A stretch of DNA of 64,000 nucleotides from an uncultured Lachnospiraceae bacterium. GTDB lineage: Bacteria; Bacillota; Clostridia; Lachnospirales; Lachnospiraceae. Where the stretch lies: contig CAJUDX010000006.1 of NCBI GenBank assembly GCA_910584785.1, positions 19,177 through 83,176 of the forward strand, read 5' to 3'. The notes beneath the pieces are model-generated. The model saw nothing but the letters and a program-made list of their open reading frames with translations, did not search any database and was not told the DNA's origin. Positions 8,185-17,664 of the stretch are shown here, piece after piece (position 1 is the first letter of the stretch; every line of letters begins with the position of its first letter). The translations under genes and the position numbers were made by a program.

Positions 8185-8218
8185 AAACAACTCAGGAACT
8201 TATAACAATAAGATTTTT

Positions 8219-8241
8219 AAAGGTAATTTTAACCTTTTTTT
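8219..8241. terminator. Short terminator between converging genes
   Basis: AAAGGT (8219-8224) pairs with ACCTTT (8232-8237) and is flanked by T- and A-rich runs. The stop codon of the minus-strand flippase (8229-8231) lies in its loop. The stem is only 6 bp. Confidence 0.45.
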
Positions 8242-9674
8242 ATTCTTTCCCGAAGAATCTCCACCAGATATGAAAAGCTTTCCAGCTTTCCCCTCCAGGA
8301 AATGCCTAGATAAAGAAGGACGCCCAGAATAACCTGTCCAGCAAGGCCTGCGATTCCCGCAGGAAGGAATTTTCCGGCGATATATACACTTATCCCCATG
8401 GCAGCAGATGTAAGCAGTGCAGGGAGGATGTCTTTCCAGAGTTTTCCGATGGAATAGTTTAAAAGCCGTTGGTTGGGCCATGCATTGATAAAGGTGCAAA
8501 TAAAGTCCCCGCAGGCCTTCCACGCGATAAAGGTAAGCGGGCCGCAGCGCAGACTGAAAAGGAGAATCAGCACACCAACCATTTTTTTTAGGATTTCCAG
8601 CTTTAAAAAGACATCGCTTCTTCCCATGGCGTTTAACGCCTGGAGGTTAGCGATATCCATGGGCCAGACAGCATAGGCGAGGCAGGAAATCTGAAGGAAG
8701 GGGACGCAGGCTGACCATTTTGAACCAAGAAGAACAAGAACCAGGTTATCTGCCGAGGCGGCAAGCCCTGCCATCATGGGAAAGACCAGAAAAACACTGA
8801 TTTTAATTGCCCGCTGAAGCATGTGGCGCACCTGTTCGGGGTGGGTCTGGTGGGCGGAAAGGGCAGGGAGCATCACGGACTGGATGGCTGTACCGAGGTT
8901 AGTGACAATTAACTTGGGAAACTGTTCTCCGCGGCTGTAGACGCCTAAGGTGTTGCCGTCATAAATTTTTCCCACGACAAGGCCGTAGAGGTTCATAAAC
9001 AGGGTGTCGATCAGGGAGGCGCAGAGAAGTTTCCAGCCAAATTGAAACATGGATTTTATTCGTTCCAGGGCGAATATCCGCTTCGGACGCCAGGGGATGG
9101 TGAAAAACAGAACCAGAACCAGGGTTAAATAGTAAAAAAGCTGCTGTCCCGCAAGCGCCCATACGCCAAAACCTGCGCCAGCCATCACTACGCCCACAGT
9201 GCCAGAAATGATAGCAGCGGCTACCGTGGAGATACAAAGCCCCTTAAACTGCATCTGCCGGGAAATGTAGGCGGTCTGTACGGAAATTACCGCTCCGGGA
9301 AAGAGGACGAGGGAAAGCACACGGATAATTGTGGTCAGTTCCGGGTTGGCATAAAAGCGGGAAATAACGGGCGAGCCATAAAAGAGCAGGGTGTAGATTA
9401 CAGCAGCAGTTATGAGGTTGATGAAAAAAACGGACGAATAATCGCGCTCATCGGCATGCTGCTTTTGAATTAATGCCGTGCCAAAGCCGTTCTGGACGAT
9501 AACATTGGCAATCGTGACGAAGATAAGCACCAGGTTGATGATGCCGTATTCTTCCGGGGAGAGCAGGCGGGCCAGGAGAATGGAGATAATAAACTGTATT
9601 CCCTGAGAGCCGCCATTTTCCATGACTTTCCAAAATAAGCCATTTAAAACTTTATTCTTTGTTCCGTCTGCCAT
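8229..9674 (-). CDS. Polysaccharide flippase (Wzx/WzxC type, MOP superfamily)
   Basis: An integral membrane protein of about 481 residues with 12-14 hydrophobic segments that should move a lipid-linked glycan repeat across the membrane. The N-terminal stretch NGLFWKVMENGG, then LLARLLSPEEYG and GFGTALIQ, is typical of WzxC-like lipopolysaccharide/polysaccharide transporters. The frame can be read from a TTG at 9776, overlapping the upstream gene. I prefer the ATG at 9674 because it follows GGAAAGGAT and because family members begin just there. It is the last gene of the minus-strand glycan operon. A second flippase is encoded at 23549. Confidence 0.88.
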   Translation of the reverse strand: MADGTKNKVLNGLFWKVMENGGSQGIQFIISILLARLLSPEEYGIINLVLIFVTIANVIVQNGFGTALIQKQHADERDYSSVFFINLITAAVIYTLLFYGSPVISRFYANPELTTIIRVLSLVLFPGAVISVQTAYISRQMQFKGLCISTVAAAIISGTVGVVMAGAGFGVWALAGQQLFYYLTLVLVLFFTIPWRPKRIFALERIKSMFQFGWKLLCASLIDTLFMNLYGLVVGKIYDGNTLGVYSRGEQFPKLIVTNLGTAIQSVMLPALSAHQTHPEQVRHMLQRAIKISVFLVFPMMAGLAASADNLVLVLLGSKWSACVPFLQISCLAYAVWPMDIANLQALNAMGRSDVFLKLEILKKMVGVLILLFSLRCGPLTFIAWKACGDFICTFINAWPNQRLLNYSIGKLWKDILPALLTSAAMGISVYIAGKFLPAGIAGLAGQVILGVLLYLGISWRGKLESFSYLVEILRERIKKG

Positions 9675-9756
9675 AAATTTTTTATCCTTTCCAAAATCTG
9701 CTGCCAGTGTAGTGCCTAGGTCGGCTTTTTCCAAATTCGCGGTCGTGCCGATAGGC

Positions 9757-11862
9757 TTATATTCTCTCTTTTCCAAACACCAGTCGGCGAACCAGAGTAA
9801 ACAGACCTGGTGCAGTCACTTCAAAACGGATAAGCAGCCGTGTGCGCAGGGGCAGTTCCCGGTAGAAGGTACGATAGCCGGGAAGCAGGGCTTTATCGTA
9901 TTCCTTGACATTTAACAGGGTGAGAAAGTCCATCCGGCGGCAGGCGCGTTCGATGGCTGTGTCGTATTTTCCCCCGGTTTCTCTGGAAAATGCCCGGTAC
10001 ATTTCTTTCATTGCATTGTGATGGTCGATCAGGTTTTGCTTATAATTTCCTTCCTTCATTAATGCGCTCCAGGAGGTGGTTACGCCCTGGCGGTAGACGG
10101 ACATTTTTCGATCCAGGTAATAGACGGTTCCTTTGGCTGCCATATGAAGCTGAATCGGAATATCGCCTACTGGGCTGGTATAGTAGTAATCCTGCAGATC
10201 ATGAGTATATTCTGTTCTGAACATCAGGGAAGCCGTGGGGTAATTGAACATTTTGTCGATAACTTTTTCTGTGGGGATAATGCAGTCCTTTTTATAAGGG
10301 CGAATCTCCATTAATTGAACGGCTTTTTGGGCGGTTTCAATCTGGGCAGCATGTAAGCACATGGCACATTCCGGGTGGGCTTCCATGTAATCAACCTGTA
10401 ACTGCAGTTTGTTTTCATCTGTCCAGTAATCGTCGCCGTCGCACATTGCCGAATATTTTCCCTTTGCCCTGGGGTAGTTGAAAAAGCCCTCGACATTGTA
10501 TTTTCCCTGGGAATATTGGTTTTCTTCCGGGAAATAGGGTTTGATGATATCTGGGTATCTCCTGGCATAGTCAAGGATAATTTCCCGTGTGTTGTCGGTT
10601 GATACATCGTCATAAACTAAGATTTCAAATTTAAAATTGGTTTTCTGCATCAGGTAGCTGTCTAAGGACTGGGCAATGTAAGGGCCGTGATTATAGGCTA
10701 CACAGCTGATGCTGACCATGATTTCTTCCTGAGGACGGTCAACAGGATTTTGGCTGATGGCTGGATTCAAATTTTGCTCCTTCTCTTTCTTTTCATTTTT
10801 ATGGTGTTCTTTCTGTTGGACAGTCATTGCCTCTTTTAAGGTGCTTCTTTGTTTTCCGTACAAGCAGAGACAGAGCCAGTGATACAGGCGGCATTGTCCA
10901 CGGGATAAGAGGGCCTTAGCTACCCGGTTTTTAAGGCCTTTTGGCTGAATATGGGAGAGGAGTTCTCTCATCTCCTGGCGGGTGCTAAGCTGGCGAATTT
11001 CATCTAAACACGCTTTATTTGTTTTTAGTGTGCGATAGTAGCTGTGTCCGGCAAAACCGCAGATATGGAAGAGCATTTCGTTTTCCATTTCCATCTGAAT
11101 TTCTTTTGTGGCATCTGCGGATTCAAGGAATTTGCGCATGGCAGAAAGCAGGAGAAAGCAGCTTTCCACGCCTTCCGGGTGATAGCGGCTGATCTGGCTG
11201 TTTCCCTGGGGGTTTTGCCAATAGAAGAGGTAGCTTCCCGGAATGCAGGCAATGCGTTTGCAGAAGGTCAGGTAGCGAACGCAGAACCAGATATCTTCAT
11301 TGATAGAAAAATCTTCGGGGTAACAGAGGTGATTCTGGCGGATCAGCTCAGTGGAAAACAGCTTATTGCTCTGCGTGCGCAGAAGAAGGTTCCGGTACAG
11401 AGGAAGAAGCATTTCTTCGGCAAAAGCGTGCTGATCACCGTTCCAGGCACTTTCCAGTGCAAATACCGGACCGCTGCGCTGATCGGGAAATACATGGGAA
11501 AAGCCGCAGATTGCCGTCTGCGCATGATTTTCCTTCACCGCAGAAAGTAAGTCGCGTGCCATATCGGGGTGGATGTAGTCGTCGCCGTCAATCAGCAAAA
11601 GCCATTGTCCAGTCATGGCGTCCATGCCTGCGTTCCGGGCGCTGGCGACACCGCCGTTTTGCTGGTGAAGCACCTTAATCCGGGGATCGGACTGGGCTGC
11701 CTGTGTGCAGATATCCAGAGAATGATCCGTGGACCCGTCATCTACCAGAATGATTTCCAGATTTTGGTAACTTTGCTGCTGCAATGAACGGATGCAGCGG
11801 GGAAGGTAGTTTTCTGTATTATAAACAGGCACGACAATAGAAATCAAATCCTGGGCAGGCAT
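9757..11862 (-). CDS. Tandem glycosyltransferase family 2 protein (two GT2 domains)
   Basis: A 701-residue protein made of two GT-A fold GT2 domains. Domain 1 (about 6-230) starts ISIVVPVYNTENYL and has a DGDD motif at 92-95. Domain 2 (382 onward) starts VSISCVAYNHGPYI and has a second DGDD at 475-478. They are separated by a helical region and a Lys/Glu/His-rich linker (about 345-375). Both keep the aspartates that bind the nucleotide-sugar metal, so each may transfer a sugar in building the glycan repeat. The start at 11862 is preceded by AGGAGG. It is co-transcribed with its neighbours; sugar specificity cannot be read from the sequence. Confidence 0.9.
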   Translation of the reverse strand: MPAQDLISIVVPVYNTENYLPRCIRSLQQQSYQNLEIILVDDGSTDHSLDICTQAAQSDPRIKVLHQQNGGVASARNAGMDAMTGQWLLLIDGDDYIHPDMARDLLSAVKENHAQTAICGFSHVFPDQRSGPVFALESAWNGDQHAFAEEMLLPLYRNLLLRTQSNKLFSTELIRQNHLCYPEDFSINEDIWFCVRYLTFCKRIACIPGSYLFYWQNPQGNSQISRYHPEGVESCFLLLSAMRKFLESADATKEIQMEMENEMLFHICGFAGHSYYRTLKTNKACLDEIRQLSTRQEMRELLSHIQPKGLKNRVAKALLSRGQCRLYHWLCLCLYGKQRSTLKEAMTVQQKEHHKNEKKEKEQNLNPAISQNPVDRPQEEIMVSISCVAYNHGPYIAQSLDSYLMQKTNFKFEILVYDDVSTDNTREIILDYARRYPDIIKPYFPEENQYSQGKYNVEGFFNYPRAKGKYSAMCDGDDYWTDENKLQLQVDYMEAHPECAMCLHAAQIETAQKAVQLMEIRPYKKDCIIPTEKVIDKMFNYPTASLMFRTEYTHDLQDYYYTSPVGDIPIQLHMAAKGTVYYLDRKMSVYRQGVTTSWSALMKEGNYKQNLIDHHNAMKEMYRAFSRETGGKYDTAIERACRRMDFLTLLNVKEYDKALLPGYRTFYRELPLRTRLLIRFEVTAPGLFTLVRRLVFGKERI

Positions 11863-11976
11863 GGTTTTGTCCTCCTATGCTAAAACGTTTTTTATTCTCG
11901 CAGTCCAGCCTGTAAGCTGCGCCGTAAAAAATACTGATGCTAAATATGATGGAATAGACCAATTCAAGTGAAACAA

Positions 11977-12915
11977 TTATCGCAGGCAAACGATTTTTTC
12001 ATAGAGCCAGATTTCCAGGTGAATGGCCTGGAAGAATAGTTTTGCTGCCAGGTATTGTATTGGGTTAATATGCAGGTAATGCTGATAGTAATACATACAG
12101 CTTTGGTTGCGCAGCTGTTGGCGTTCCCATGTTTTTTGATAGGTTTGGGAAATGCTGGTCGAATGGAGGTGGTGGTAGGAATGGGTGAGAAGTAATGCGC
12201 TGCGGTATCCTGCTTTTTGCATCCGGCAGCCCAGAACGGCTTCTTCCTGATAGAGAAATAAACCTTCATCGTAGCCGCCGCACTCCATCATTTTTTGCGC
12301 GTCAACCATAAGTAAAGACCCATGAACAGCATCCACATAAACCGCTTTTTTATGATGAAAGTACCATTCGGGATACTCTAAAAGTTTTCGGAATACCCGG
12401 CGGCAAATCGGCCCACAGCGTGCCAGCTCCCGCCAGAAACCATACAAAGGCCATCCATTTCGCTGTTTTCCAAACACTGGATCGTGCATACAGGAAGAGA
12501 GCACGCCAAGCTCTGGATGGCGTTCAAACAAACGGAGCATTTTTTGGATTAACTGTTCAGAAAAATCCACGTCGGGGTTGGCAACCAGTACATAATCTAT
12601 GTGCAGGACCTGATAAGAATAACGAATCCCTACATTGTTTCCAGCACCATAGCCTCCATTTTTGGGGGCAGACAGGACAATGATTTTTTCATTTAGTTTC
12701 TGCGCCAGTGCTTGAAGCTGTGCTAATGAGTTATCTGTAGAGCAATTGTCTACCAGGACAATCGCATCAAAAACGGTATAGTGATAGATTTTTTGAACCA
12801 GTTTTTCTACGGTGGCAGCATCATTATAATTTAAAATGACGCAGCTTGTCCGTGTGTTTTTTGGGAGATGATTGTTTGCTTGTTTTTGTTTAATTATATC
12901 CTTTTCTTCGTTCAT
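11977..12915 (-). CDS. Glycosyltransferase family 2 (rhamnosyltransferase-like)
   Basis: A 312-residue cytoplasmic or membrane-associated GT2. After about 20 hydrophilic residues it shows SCVILNYNDAATVEKLV, VDNCSTDNS and GGYGAGNNVG, then the acidic NPDVDF (113-118) that stands for the DxD motif. This pattern is common in dTDP-rhamnose transferases such as RfbF/WbbL-like enzymes, so rhamnose is a plausible donor given rfbBD nearby, but this is inference. The start at 12915 is 5 bp from the stop of the upstream GT8 gene, with AGGATAGGGGA before the ATG. Confidence 0.88.
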   Translation of the reverse strand: MNEEKDIIKQKQANNHLPKNTRTSCVILNYNDAATVEKLVQKIYHYTVFDAIVLVDNCSTDNSLAQLQALAQKLNEKIIVLSAPKNGGYGAGNNVGIRYSYQVLHIDYVLVANPDVDFSEQLIQKMLRLFERHPELGVLSSCMHDPVFGKQRNGWPLYGFWRELARCGPICRRVFRKLLEYPEWYFHHKKAVYVDAVHGSLLMVDAQKMMECGGYDEGLFLYQEEAVLGCRMQKAGYRSALLLTHSYHHLHSTSISQTYQKTWERQQLRNQSCMYYYQHYLHINPIQYLAAKLFFQAIHLEIWLYEKIVCLR

Positions 12916-12919
12916 TCCC

Positions 12920-13903
12920 CTATCCTCTTTTTCGATTTTCCACTGCCTTCATCCCAAATTTTTTGCTGATCCACCAGCGCACGGCGGGGAAGAACCAGGT
13001 AATCCAGTCCATCATATGGTAGGCAAAAAGATAGATTTTCTGTTTTCCATCCCCTTCTTTTTTCGTTCCCTGCCAGGGCGTCATGGCGAGGTATTGCTCA
13101 TAAGCCCTGCGGTAATGGTTTAAATTCCCGGCCTTCCATGGGCGTTCATCTCCGGCAAAATGAAGGATGACAGGGTGAACTTTTGCCTGTCTGAAATTTT
13201 TTTCCGATACAACGCGGTAAGATGGGGAGTGGTCAGTCAAAGCCTGGTATCGGAAGTAGCGATAGTTGGTAAAGAAGTTATAGCGGGGAGAAAGTACCCG
13301 GATGTTTCCTTTTAGAGTGCCGTTCAGGATATCCTGGTCGCACCCGAAGGTATGTCCTCCAAGGCCCTGATAAAAGGCAAGAAGCCTTTCTTCAACATGT
13401 TCTTTTCGCCAGGTTTCCAAGTCGATAAGCAGTACCCCGGCATTAAAATAAGGGTCATTTTCCCTTAATCCCAGTGCCGGTTTAAGGGAAGAATAAATGG
13501 TCGGCTCAAGTACTGCGCCCATGATATTTCCCCGCAGATTCAGGTGATAAAGCTTTTTTAGCGATCCGAGAACGACGGTGTCACAGTCCAGGTACAGCAC
13601 CCGATGGACATCTTCGGGAAGCATCGTGCCGATAAACAGACGGCTCATTGTGCTGATATCAAAGCCGCCTGTTTCGATGGCATAGGGAAATTTTTCCTGG
13701 AGGTTTCCCATAGGAATAAAGATGATCTCCCGCGCATAGCGCTGGGCAATCATGGACAGTTTTTCCTTATTTTCCTGGCTGAGATTAACCGACAGAATAA
13801 AAACACGGATACGGTCGGCAACCTGGTTATGGTCCATCAGCGAGCACATGGATACTGCCAGATGCCGGGCATAATTGTCATTAGAAGCAAAAACCACGTC
13901 CAT
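12920..13903 (-). CDS. Glycosyltransferase family 8
   Basis: A retaining glycosyltransferase of 327 residues, usually using UDP-glucose or UDP-galactose. It begins MDVVFASNDNYARHLAVS, has the metal-binding DCD at 106-108 (YLDCDTVV) and the C-terminal HFAGDERPW motif typical of GT8. The frame is open further upstream to 14104, but that extension overlaps the preceding gene and lacks family similarity. The ATG at 13901-13903 follows GGAGGG and is the natural start. It lies 40 bp after glf and 4 bp before the next GT2 gene. Confidence 0.92.
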   Translation of the reverse strand: MDVVFASNDNYARHLAVSMCSLMDHNQVADRIRVFILSVNLSQENKEKLSMIAQRYAREIIFIPMGNLQEKFPYAIETGGFDISTMSRLFIGTMLPEDVHRVLYLDCDTVVLGSLKKLYHLNLRGNIMGAVLEPTIYSSLKPALGLRENDPYFNAGVLLIDLETWRKEHVEERLLAFYQGLGGHTFGCDQDILNGTLKGNIRVLSPRYNFFTNYRYFRYQALTDHSPSYRVVSEKNFRQAKVHPVILHFAGDERPWKAGNLNHYRRAYEQYLAMTPWQGTKKEGDGKQKIYLFAYHMMDWITWFFPAVRWWISKKFGMKAVENRKRG

Positions 13904-13943
13904 AAATAACCCTCCATTTCTTTGATAAAGTATGCTTGGAAAA

Positions 13944-15047
13944 TCAAGATCCAAATTCCTTTTCCGCTGCCTGCATGGCAGAGGCAATGACCTTATCCAT
14001 ATCATAGTATTTATACTCGCCCAGGCGACCGCCAAAGCATACCTTCTCTTCTTTTTGGGCCAGTTCCTTGTAGCTTTGGTAAAGTGCCTGGTTTTTGGCG
14101 TCATTGACCGGATAATAGGGCTCCATTCCTTCCTGCCAGTCGACAGGATATTCGCGGGTAATTACTGTTTTTGGCTGTGTACCAAAGGCAAAGTGCTTAT
14201 GCTCGATGATCCGAGTATAAGGCACTTCCCTTGCCGTGTAATTAACGACCGCCACACCCTGGTGGTTTTCTTCATCGAGTACTTCGGTTTCAAATTTAAG
14301 GCTCCGGTATTCCAGCCTGCCAAAGCAATTGTCATAGAAGGCATCAATCATACCAGTGTAAATCACTTTATCCGCCATTGCATTATACTTTTCCCGATCT
14401 TCCAGGTAATCGACACCGGTTTTAACATCGCATCCGTCAAAAAGCTGGTCGATGATTACATTATACCCCCCAATGGGAATTCCCTGGTATAAGTCATTAA
14501 AATAATTATTATCGTAAGTATAACGAACCGGAAGGCGTTTAATGATAAAGGCGGGGAGATCCTTGCAGTCGCGTCCCCATTGTTTTTCTGTGTATCCCTT
14601 GACCAGTTTTTCGTAAATGTCGGTTCCCACCAGGCGGATGGCCTGCTCTTCCAGGTTTTTCGGTTCACCGGTAATGCCGGCGCGCTGCTCGTCAATCTTT
14701 GCCCTTGCCTCTGCCGGGGTGGAAATGCCCCACATCTTGCTGAAGGTGTTCATATTAAAGGGCATATTATACATTTCTCCGCGGAAATTGGCAACCGGGC
14801 TGTTGGTGTAGCGGTTAAATTCTGCCAGACGGTTGACAAAGTCCCATACTTTACGGTCGCTGGTGTGAAAAATATGTGCCCCGTATTTGTGCACCTGAAT
14901 ATCTTCCATTGTTTCACAGTAAATATTTCCGCCCAGATGACTGCGCTTTTCCAGAACCAGGCAGGACTTTCCGGCTTTTTTGGCATACCAGGCAAAAACG
15001 CCGCTGTACAAGCCGCCGCCCACAAAAAGATAATCATACGTTTTCAT
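13944..15047 (-). CDS. glf: UDP-galactopyranose mutase
   Basis: FAD-dependent cytoplasmic enzyme interconverting UDP-galactopyranose and UDP-galactofuranose. The 367-residue length is standard. The N-terminal FAD-binding motif is LFVGGGLYSGVFA, followed by the Glu that binds ribose in LVLEKRSHLGGN. The family phrases KYGAHIFHT and YNMPFN are present, as is WGRDCKDLPAFIIKRLPVR. It implies that the glycan built by this operon contains galactofuranose, with a transferase probably among the GT2 or GT8 proteins of the operon. Start ATG at 15047 has GAGAGG upstream. Confidence 0.96.
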   Translation of the reverse strand: MKTYDYLFVGGGLYSGVFAWYAKKAGKSCLVLEKRSHLGGNIYCETMEDIQVHKYGAHIFHTSDRKVWDFVNRLAEFNRYTNSPVANFRGEMYNMPFNMNTFSKMWGISTPAEARAKIDEQRAGITGEPKNLEEQAIRLVGTDIYEKLVKGYTEKQWGRDCKDLPAFIIKRLPVRYTYDNNYFNDLYQGIPIGGYNVIIDQLFDGCDVKTGVDYLEDREKYNAMADKVIYTGMIDAFYDNCFGRLEYRSLKFETEVLDEENHQGVAVVNYTAREVPYTRIIEHKHFAFGTQPKTVITREYPVDWQEGMEPYYPVNDAKNQALYQSYKELAQKEEKVCFGGRLGEYKYYDMDKVIASAMQAAEKEFGS

Positions 15048-15120
15048 TGATTAAAGCCTCTCCTTTTTATATATACTGAATTGGTTTAAATGTTATGGTT
15101 TACGTTTTTGACTTTTTCTA

Positions 15121-16122
15121 TTATCTAATCCCAATGACCTGTTCCAGGAAATCCTGGCAATTGTCCGGGGTTACATAAAGGCCAAATCCCTGGCTGATTA
15201 AATGTTCATCCTTTTTCCCGGAAAACAGAACATCCAGGATAAGGTCGCCGACCTCTGCTTTATAGTGGCTGGTTTCCAGGTAATTATCATTATTTAATGT
15301 AATATCATTATAACCGCTGAAATTATAAAAGCCGGTAATCTCAGCAACGCCGCGCAAAAATTCGCCATAGCCGTTTTCTACGGCCTTGGCAAAGGTTAGA
15401 GGATGCATGGGGTTAGTAAAGAGAATAAGTTCAATTCCATGCTCATCACAAAGCTGCTTCAGCGCCCGGATTTCTTCTAATGCCTGGGGGGAACGGTTGA
15501 CATAGCGCATATTCCATTCCGGCTGGGCTTGGCTCCAGTCAACGGCAGTGTGTATTCCATAGTCCAGCTCCCAGCCTGTATCATATAAATTTCTGGAATG
15601 GATAATGCTCCTTGGCATAAAGTAGGTGATTTCTAAGGACTTAACTACCATGATGGGCTCAAAATAATTTAGATAAAAATCCAGTTTTTCCCGCCGATTG
15701 ACCGGATAGGGGGAACGCAGGGGATCTTCCCGGTGAAGGATGGGATCAATGAGGAAGGAAATATTATCAATTCCCACGACAACCAATCGGGGGCGTACGC
15801 CACGTGCAAGCATTACTTCGAGATTTTGCCGGTGCTCTTCGGGAACACCTTCAGAATAGGTCATATTGTAAAAATGGTAGCCCTCTACCTTTTCCGCGTG
15901 GATGGCAGTCACCCTGGAGGAGCCAAAGATAAAGGCGTCAAAGCGGTCAGGGTTGCGGCAAATATATTCGGTTTTAATAAAGTTTTTATTAGGTTCAATC
16001 CCATTGTCCCGGATATTGTCCACATGAAAGACGTTATAAGGGTCGATAGCTACAGGAAAGGCAACCATAAGCAGCAGGCTCCACAGGATAAAAGGGAGCA
16101 TGGTGAAAAGAAATTTTTTCAT
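15121..16122 (-). CDS. Membrane-anchored AlgJ/DltD-like protein, partner of the MBOAT acyltransferase
   Basis: About 333 residues with one N-terminal membrane segment (residues 2-26) and the rest outside. The segment IFGSSRVTAI (65-74) resembles the serine-containing first block of SGNH-like AlgJ/DltD proteins that finish acyl transfer after an MBOAT protein. The gene lies directly downstream of the MBOAT gene, the order seen in alginate acetylation and in D-alanylation systems. An ATG at 16143 also reads in frame, but the AAGGAGA site falls between the two ATGs, so 16122 is the start. The complete SGNH catalytic set cannot be confirmed by eye, so the exact activity is open. Confidence 0.72.
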   Translation of the reverse strand: MKKFLFTMLPFILWSLLLMVAFPVAIDPYNVFHVDNIRDNGIEPNKNFIKTEYICRNPDRFDAFIFGSSRVTAIHAEKVEGYHFYNMTYSEGVPEEHRQNLEVMLARGVRPRLVVVGIDNISFLIDPILHREDPLRSPYPVNRREKLDFYLNYFEPIMVVKSLEITYFMPRSIIHSRNLYDTGWELDYGIHTAVDWSQAQPEWNMRYVNRSPQALEEIRALKQLCDEHGIELILFTNPMHPLTFAKAVENGYGEFLRGVAEITGFYNFSGYNDITLNNDNYLETSHYKAEVGDLILDVLFSGKKDEHLISQGFGLYVTPDNCQDFLEQVIGIR

Positions 16123-16227
16123 AGTGTTTCTCCTTAAATACATGCCCGTGTATTAGTGTATCTGAATCATGCGGATGGATGAAATGCATGTGCAGATGCA
16201 CTCCAGGAAAATCTGCCGGGCAGGTGC

Positions 16228-17664
16228 TTAGAATTGAAAATAAATAAAATCGGATTTGGCGACGGAACGACTAAAAATAACAAAGGTCAGCAGGATAAAG
16301 TAGATGCTGTAGCGTATCCAATGTTTTTGTCTGCCAATCCATGCGATAACATCTCCTTTCAGGGAATACCAGTCGTAAACCAGCAGGATAAGAAGAGAGA
16401 GGGAAAGCTGGCAGGCGCGTCCCGGACGTATATTTAAGTCACAGAGAGCCTGCACCACATATTGGCGCAGATTGGAAATCCCGTCCAGTGTGTGGGCAAA
16501 AACATAAAAAGCTTCCGATACACTGTTCGCCCGGAAAAACACCCAGGCCAGGCAGACCAGGATAAAGACCACAATCATTCTAAATGGTCGCAGCCGTTTC
16601 TTTTCGTTTGGTTTTCCGCCAAGCCCCAAAAAGCGTTCCATCACCTGAATCCCTCCGTGGATTCCCCCCCAGATAATAAACGTCCAGCTTGCGCCGTGCC
16701 AAAGCCCGCTGATTAAGAAGGTGAGCAAAAGATTAAGATAACAGCGGAACTTTCCCACCCGGTTTCCCCCTAATGGAATATATACATAATCTTTAAACCA
16801 GGTAGACAGAGAAATATGCCACCGGCTCCAAAATTCTTTAAAGGAAGAAGAAAAATAAGGGCTTCGGAAATTTGTCATCAGGCGTATTCCAAACAGCCTG
16901 GCTGTGCCGGCGGCGATATCCGAGTAGCCGGAAAAATCACAGTAAATCTGAAAAGCAAAAAATACTGTGGCAACGGCAAGGGAAAGGCCGCGGTAATTGG
17001 GCAGGGCATTATAAATCTGATTAACATAGACTGCCAGGTTATCCGCCACCACCAGTTTTTTGAAAAATCCCCAGGCGAGAAGCTTGATTCCGTCAGCTGC
17101 TTCCTGGTAGCGAAAGGTATGCGGTTTTTTGATTTGCCCAAGAAGATTCCTGCTGCGCTCGATAGGGCCTGCCACCAGCTGGGGGAAGAATGAAACAAAG
17201 GCGGCATATGTCACCAGGCTGTGTTCTGCCGCTGTTTCCCCGCGATAGACATCAATAACATAACTTAAGGTCTGGAAGGTGTAAAAGGAGATACCTACCG
17301 GAAGCAGGAGGTTAAGCGTTATCGGGTGCAGCGGAAGGGAAATCCACTGGCAGAGACGGTCTAAGGAACGGCTGAGAAAGTTAAAATACTTAAAAACAAA
17401 CAATACGCCCAGGCAGGCAATCAGTACTGCACTGAGGATGAATTTCTTTTGCCGTGAAGACGCCGCCCTTTCCAGAGCCAGTCCGCCGAAGAAAGAAACT
17501 AAGGTGGTAAAGAGAATTAATATTACATAGTCTGCCTTCCAGCTCATGTAAAAATAGTAGCTGGCAATTAGCAGCAGCCATACCTGCCCCTTTTGCGGCA
17601 GGGCCCAGTAAAGCATAAAAACAACGGGCAGGAAAACGGCAAATTGTACGGAATTAAATAACAT
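16228..17664 (-). CDS. MBOAT-family O-acyltransferase (AlgI/DltB-like)
   Basis: A 478-residue polytopic membrane enzyme that should move an acyl (probably acetyl) group across the membrane for attachment to a glycan. The AlgI/DltB core FKEFWSRWHISLSTWFKDY (about 275-293), the YIPLGGNR loop, and the catalytic histidine in SGLWHGASW (His323) are all present. It is the first gene of the minus-strand operon and is followed by the AlgJ/DltD-like gene. The ATG at 17664 follows GGAGG. No dltA or dltC is nearby, so polysaccharide O-acetylation is favoured over D-alanylation. Confidence 0.93.
   Translation of the reverse strand: MLFNSVQFAVFLPVVFMLYWALPQKGQVWLLLIASYYFYMSWKADYVILILFTTLVSFFGGLALERAASSRQKKFILSAVLIACLGVLFVFKYFNFLSRSLDRLCQWISLPLHPITLNLLLPVGISFYTFQTLSYVIDVYRGETAAEHSLVTYAAFVSFFPQLVAGPIERSRNLLGQIKKPHTFRYQEAADGIKLLAWGFFKKLVVADNLAVYVNQIYNALPNYRGLSLAVATVFFAFQIYCDFSGYSDIAAGTARLFGIRLMTNFRSPYFSSSFKEFWSRWHISLSTWFKDYVYIPLGGNRVGKFRCYLNLLLTFLISGLWHGASWTFIIWGGIHGGIQVMERFLGLGGKPNEKKRLRPFRMIVVFILVCLAWVFFRANSVSEAFYVFAHTLDGISNLRQYVVQALCDLNIRPGRACQLSLSLLILLVYDWYSLKGDVIAWIGRQKHWIRYSIYFILLTFVIFSRSVAKSDFIYFQF

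Noticed and set aside
13904..14104. N-terminal extension of the GT8 gene
   Set aside because: It overlaps glf, has no GT8 similarity, and the GGAGGG site with ATG 13903 gives the normal start.
8229..17664. Search for transposases, integrases or attachment sites bordering the glycan operons
   Set aside because: No such gene or flanking direct repeat was seen; a transferred island is possible from content but not shown by sequence features.
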